Origin: Robinsoniella sp.
GTDB taxonomy: Bacteria > Bacillota > Clostridia > Lachnospirales > Lachnospiraceae
Assembly: GCA_022788205.1 (NCBI GenBank)
Contig: JALEVQ010000021.1
Span: forward strand, 36,324-100,323
Direction: 5' to 3'
DNA length: 64,000 bases
The position numbers and the translations under genes were made by a program. Under the pieces are notes generated by a model, which was not told the DNA's origin, searched no databases, and saw nothing but the letters and a program-made list of their open reading frames with translations. Positions 62,813-64,000 of this stretch are shown in pieces. How positions within the stretch are numbered: the stretch's first letter is position 1; the number at the start of each line of letters is the position of its first letter.

Positions 62813-64000
62813 GATGACAACCCCTTTGGTAGAGATGGACGGAGATGAGATGACACGTATTCTCTGGCAGATGATCAAGGAAGAATTATTACTGCCGTTT
62901 GTGGATTTGAAAACGGAGTACTATGATCTTGGTCTGAAACACAGAGATGAGACAAACGATCAGGTGACGTATGAGAGTGCCCATGCAAATAAGAAATATG
63001 GTGTCGCTGTGAAATGTGCCACTATCACTCCAAACGCAGCGCGAGTAAAAGAATACGATTTAAAAGAAATGTGGAAGAGTCCAAACGGGACGATTCGTGC
63101 GATCCTTGACGGAACCGTTTTCCGTGCACCGATCGTGGTAAAAGGGATTGAGCCGTGTGTCAAAAACTGGAAAAAACCGATCACTATCGCACGTCACGCT
63201 TACGGCGATGTGTACAAGGCATCTGAGATTCGTGTTCCAGGTCCTGGAAAAGCAGAGCTGGTTTACACCGCAGAAGATGGAACCGAGACAAGAGAGATGA
63301 TTGCCACTTTCAAAGGTCCTGGTGTCTTGCAGGGAATGCACAACCTTGACAAGTCCATCACAAGCTTTGCGAGAAGCTGCTTTAACTATGCGCTGGATCA
63401 GAAAAAGGATCTGTGGTTCTCGACGAAAGATACCATCTCCAAAAAATATGATCATACGTTCAAGGATATTTTCCAGGAGATCTATGAAAAGGAATACAGA
63501 GAACGCTTTGAGGCGGCAGGCATCACATATTTCTACACACTGATTGATGATGCTGTGGCGAGAATCATGAAATCTGAAGGTGGAATGATCTGGGCATGCA
63601 AAAATTATGACGGTGATGTGATGAGTGATATGATTTCCTCTGCATTCGGCTCCTTGGCGATGATGACTTCTGTTCTTGTCTCCCCAGATGGAAACTTTGA
63701 GTATGAGGCTGCACATGGAACCGTACAGAGACATTATTACAAACACTTGAAAGGAGAAGAGACCTCCACAAACTCTGTTGCCACGATCTTTGCATGGAGC
63801 GGCGCTCTCAGAAAAAGAGGAGAGCTGGATGACTTGAAAGATCTGATGGAATTTGCGGACAAGCTGGAGCAGGCGACAATTCAGACGATCGAGGAAGGAA
63901 AAATGACAAAAGATCTTGCCCTCATCACGACAATGCCAAATCCGACTGTCTTAAACAGCAAAGATTTCATCGTGGCAATCCGTAAGACGCTGGAGAAAAT
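62799..64000 (+). CDS. icd: NADP-dependent isocitrate dehydrogenase, 3' end cut off
   Basis: The first 400 codons of a eukaryotic-like (type II) isocitrate dehydrogenase that converts isocitrate to 2-oxoglutarate. [21 protein letters not shown] is the usual N-terminus. [27 protein letters not shown], the substrate region [26 protein letters not shown], and the NADP site [11 protein letters not shown] are present. ATG 62799 follows AGGAGG and overlaps the GntR gene. It runs off the window's right end, so only about the last few residues are missing. With the citrate synthase it forms the oxidative arm to glutamate; aconitase is not visible. Confidence 0.95.
   Translation, partial: MEKIKMTTPLVEMDGDEMTRILWQMIKEELLLPFVDLKTEYYDLGLKHRDETNDQVTYESAHANKKYGVAVKCATITPNAARVKEYDLKEMWKSPNGTIRAILDGTVFRAPIVVKGIEPCVKNWKKPITIARHAYGDVYKASEIRVPGPGKAELVYTAEDGTETREMIATFKGPGVLQGMHNLDKSITSFARSCFNYALDQKKDLWFSTKDTISKKYDHTFKDIFQEIYEKEYRERFEAAGITYFYTLIDDAVARIMKSEGGMIWACKNYDGDVMSDMISSAFGSLAMMTSVLVSPDGNFEYEAAHGTVQRHYYKHLKGEETSTNSVATIFAWSGALRKRGELDDLKDLMEFADKLEQATIQTIEEGKMTKDLALITTMPNPTVLNSKDFIVAIRKTLEK

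Noticed and set aside
63060..63746. 228-codon minus-strand frame
   Set aside because: It is antisense to isocitrate dehydrogenase; the plus-strand frame is unmistakable.
1..64000. CRISPR arrays, insertion sequences, prophage genes, tRNA or rRNA genes
   Set aside because: I scanned for spaced repeats, transposase motifs, phage structural genes and tRNA-like cloverleaf sequences and saw none; a tool-based search could still find a weak one.

Overview
The window is a low-to-medium GC Firmicute chromosome segment, most likely from a gut Lachnospiraceae (Clostridia). Pointers are the SCIFF ranthipeptide locus, the fused SecDF, the yicC-remA-gmk-rpoZ block, a Re-type citrate synthase next to NADP-isocitrate dehydrogenase, Csp-like S8 proteases, carboxynorspermidine-pathway polyamine genes and a tryptophan T-box. 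No rRNA, tRNA, CRISPR array, prophage or insertion sequence was found. Both ends cut genes: a carboxynorspermidine synthase on the left and an isocitrate dehydrogenase on the right.

Layout. 1-3.2 kb: polyamine pair (carboxynorspermidine synthase, nspC), a histidine phosphatase and a helical hypothetical protein. 3.6-8.2 kb: queA, a V4R-like/GGDEF signalling pair behind a hairpin leader, and a MATE exporter. 8.4-11.4 kb: a MacB-like ABC exporter whose ATPase gene carries an internal out-of-frame deletion. 11.45-17.9 kb: Trp T-box and trpEGDCBA, with an in-frame TGA inside the conserved core of trpE and no trpF. 18-20.6 kb: DUF1622 membrane protein and a YtrA-type GntR/ABC operon. 20.8-26.6 kb: a YesM-type histidine kinase with a periplasmic sugar-binding-like protein (a fragment of the missing AraC-type regulator lies between them), a permuted GH3 glycosidase and a thioesterase. 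26.7-29.7 kb: leftward tyrA-aroA with a long leader that can fold as a three-way junction with complementary loops. 29.7-41.3 kb: variant EF-G, SGNH hydrolase, SCIFF peptide and its radical SAM maturase, secDF, recJ, leuS. 41.4-47.4 kb: a PHP phosphatase/PARG pair, AI-2E family transporter, acyltransferase, RqcH. 47.6-55.3 kb: yicC-remA-gmk-rpoZ, a HdeD-like protein, ABC-F ATPase, rimO-pgsA-cinA. 55.5-60.5 kb: small hypotheticals including a Cys/Gly/Asn-rich protein, and two subtilase genes flanking a MerR regulator. 60.6-64 kb: Re-citrate synthase, GntR/FCD regulator and isocitrate dehydrogenase, forming the oxidative route from oxaloacetate towards glutamate.

Most of the window is conserved housekeeping sequence. 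The parts I judge most worth a second look are the tyrA leader RNA, the cluster of three damaged genes between 8.5 and 22.4 kb (ABC ATPase, trpE, response regulator), the hairpin between the SCIFF precursor and its maturase, the PHP-PARG pair, and the palindrome over the promoter of the citrate synthase operon. All functional calls rest on reading motifs and context by eye; no database search was run.
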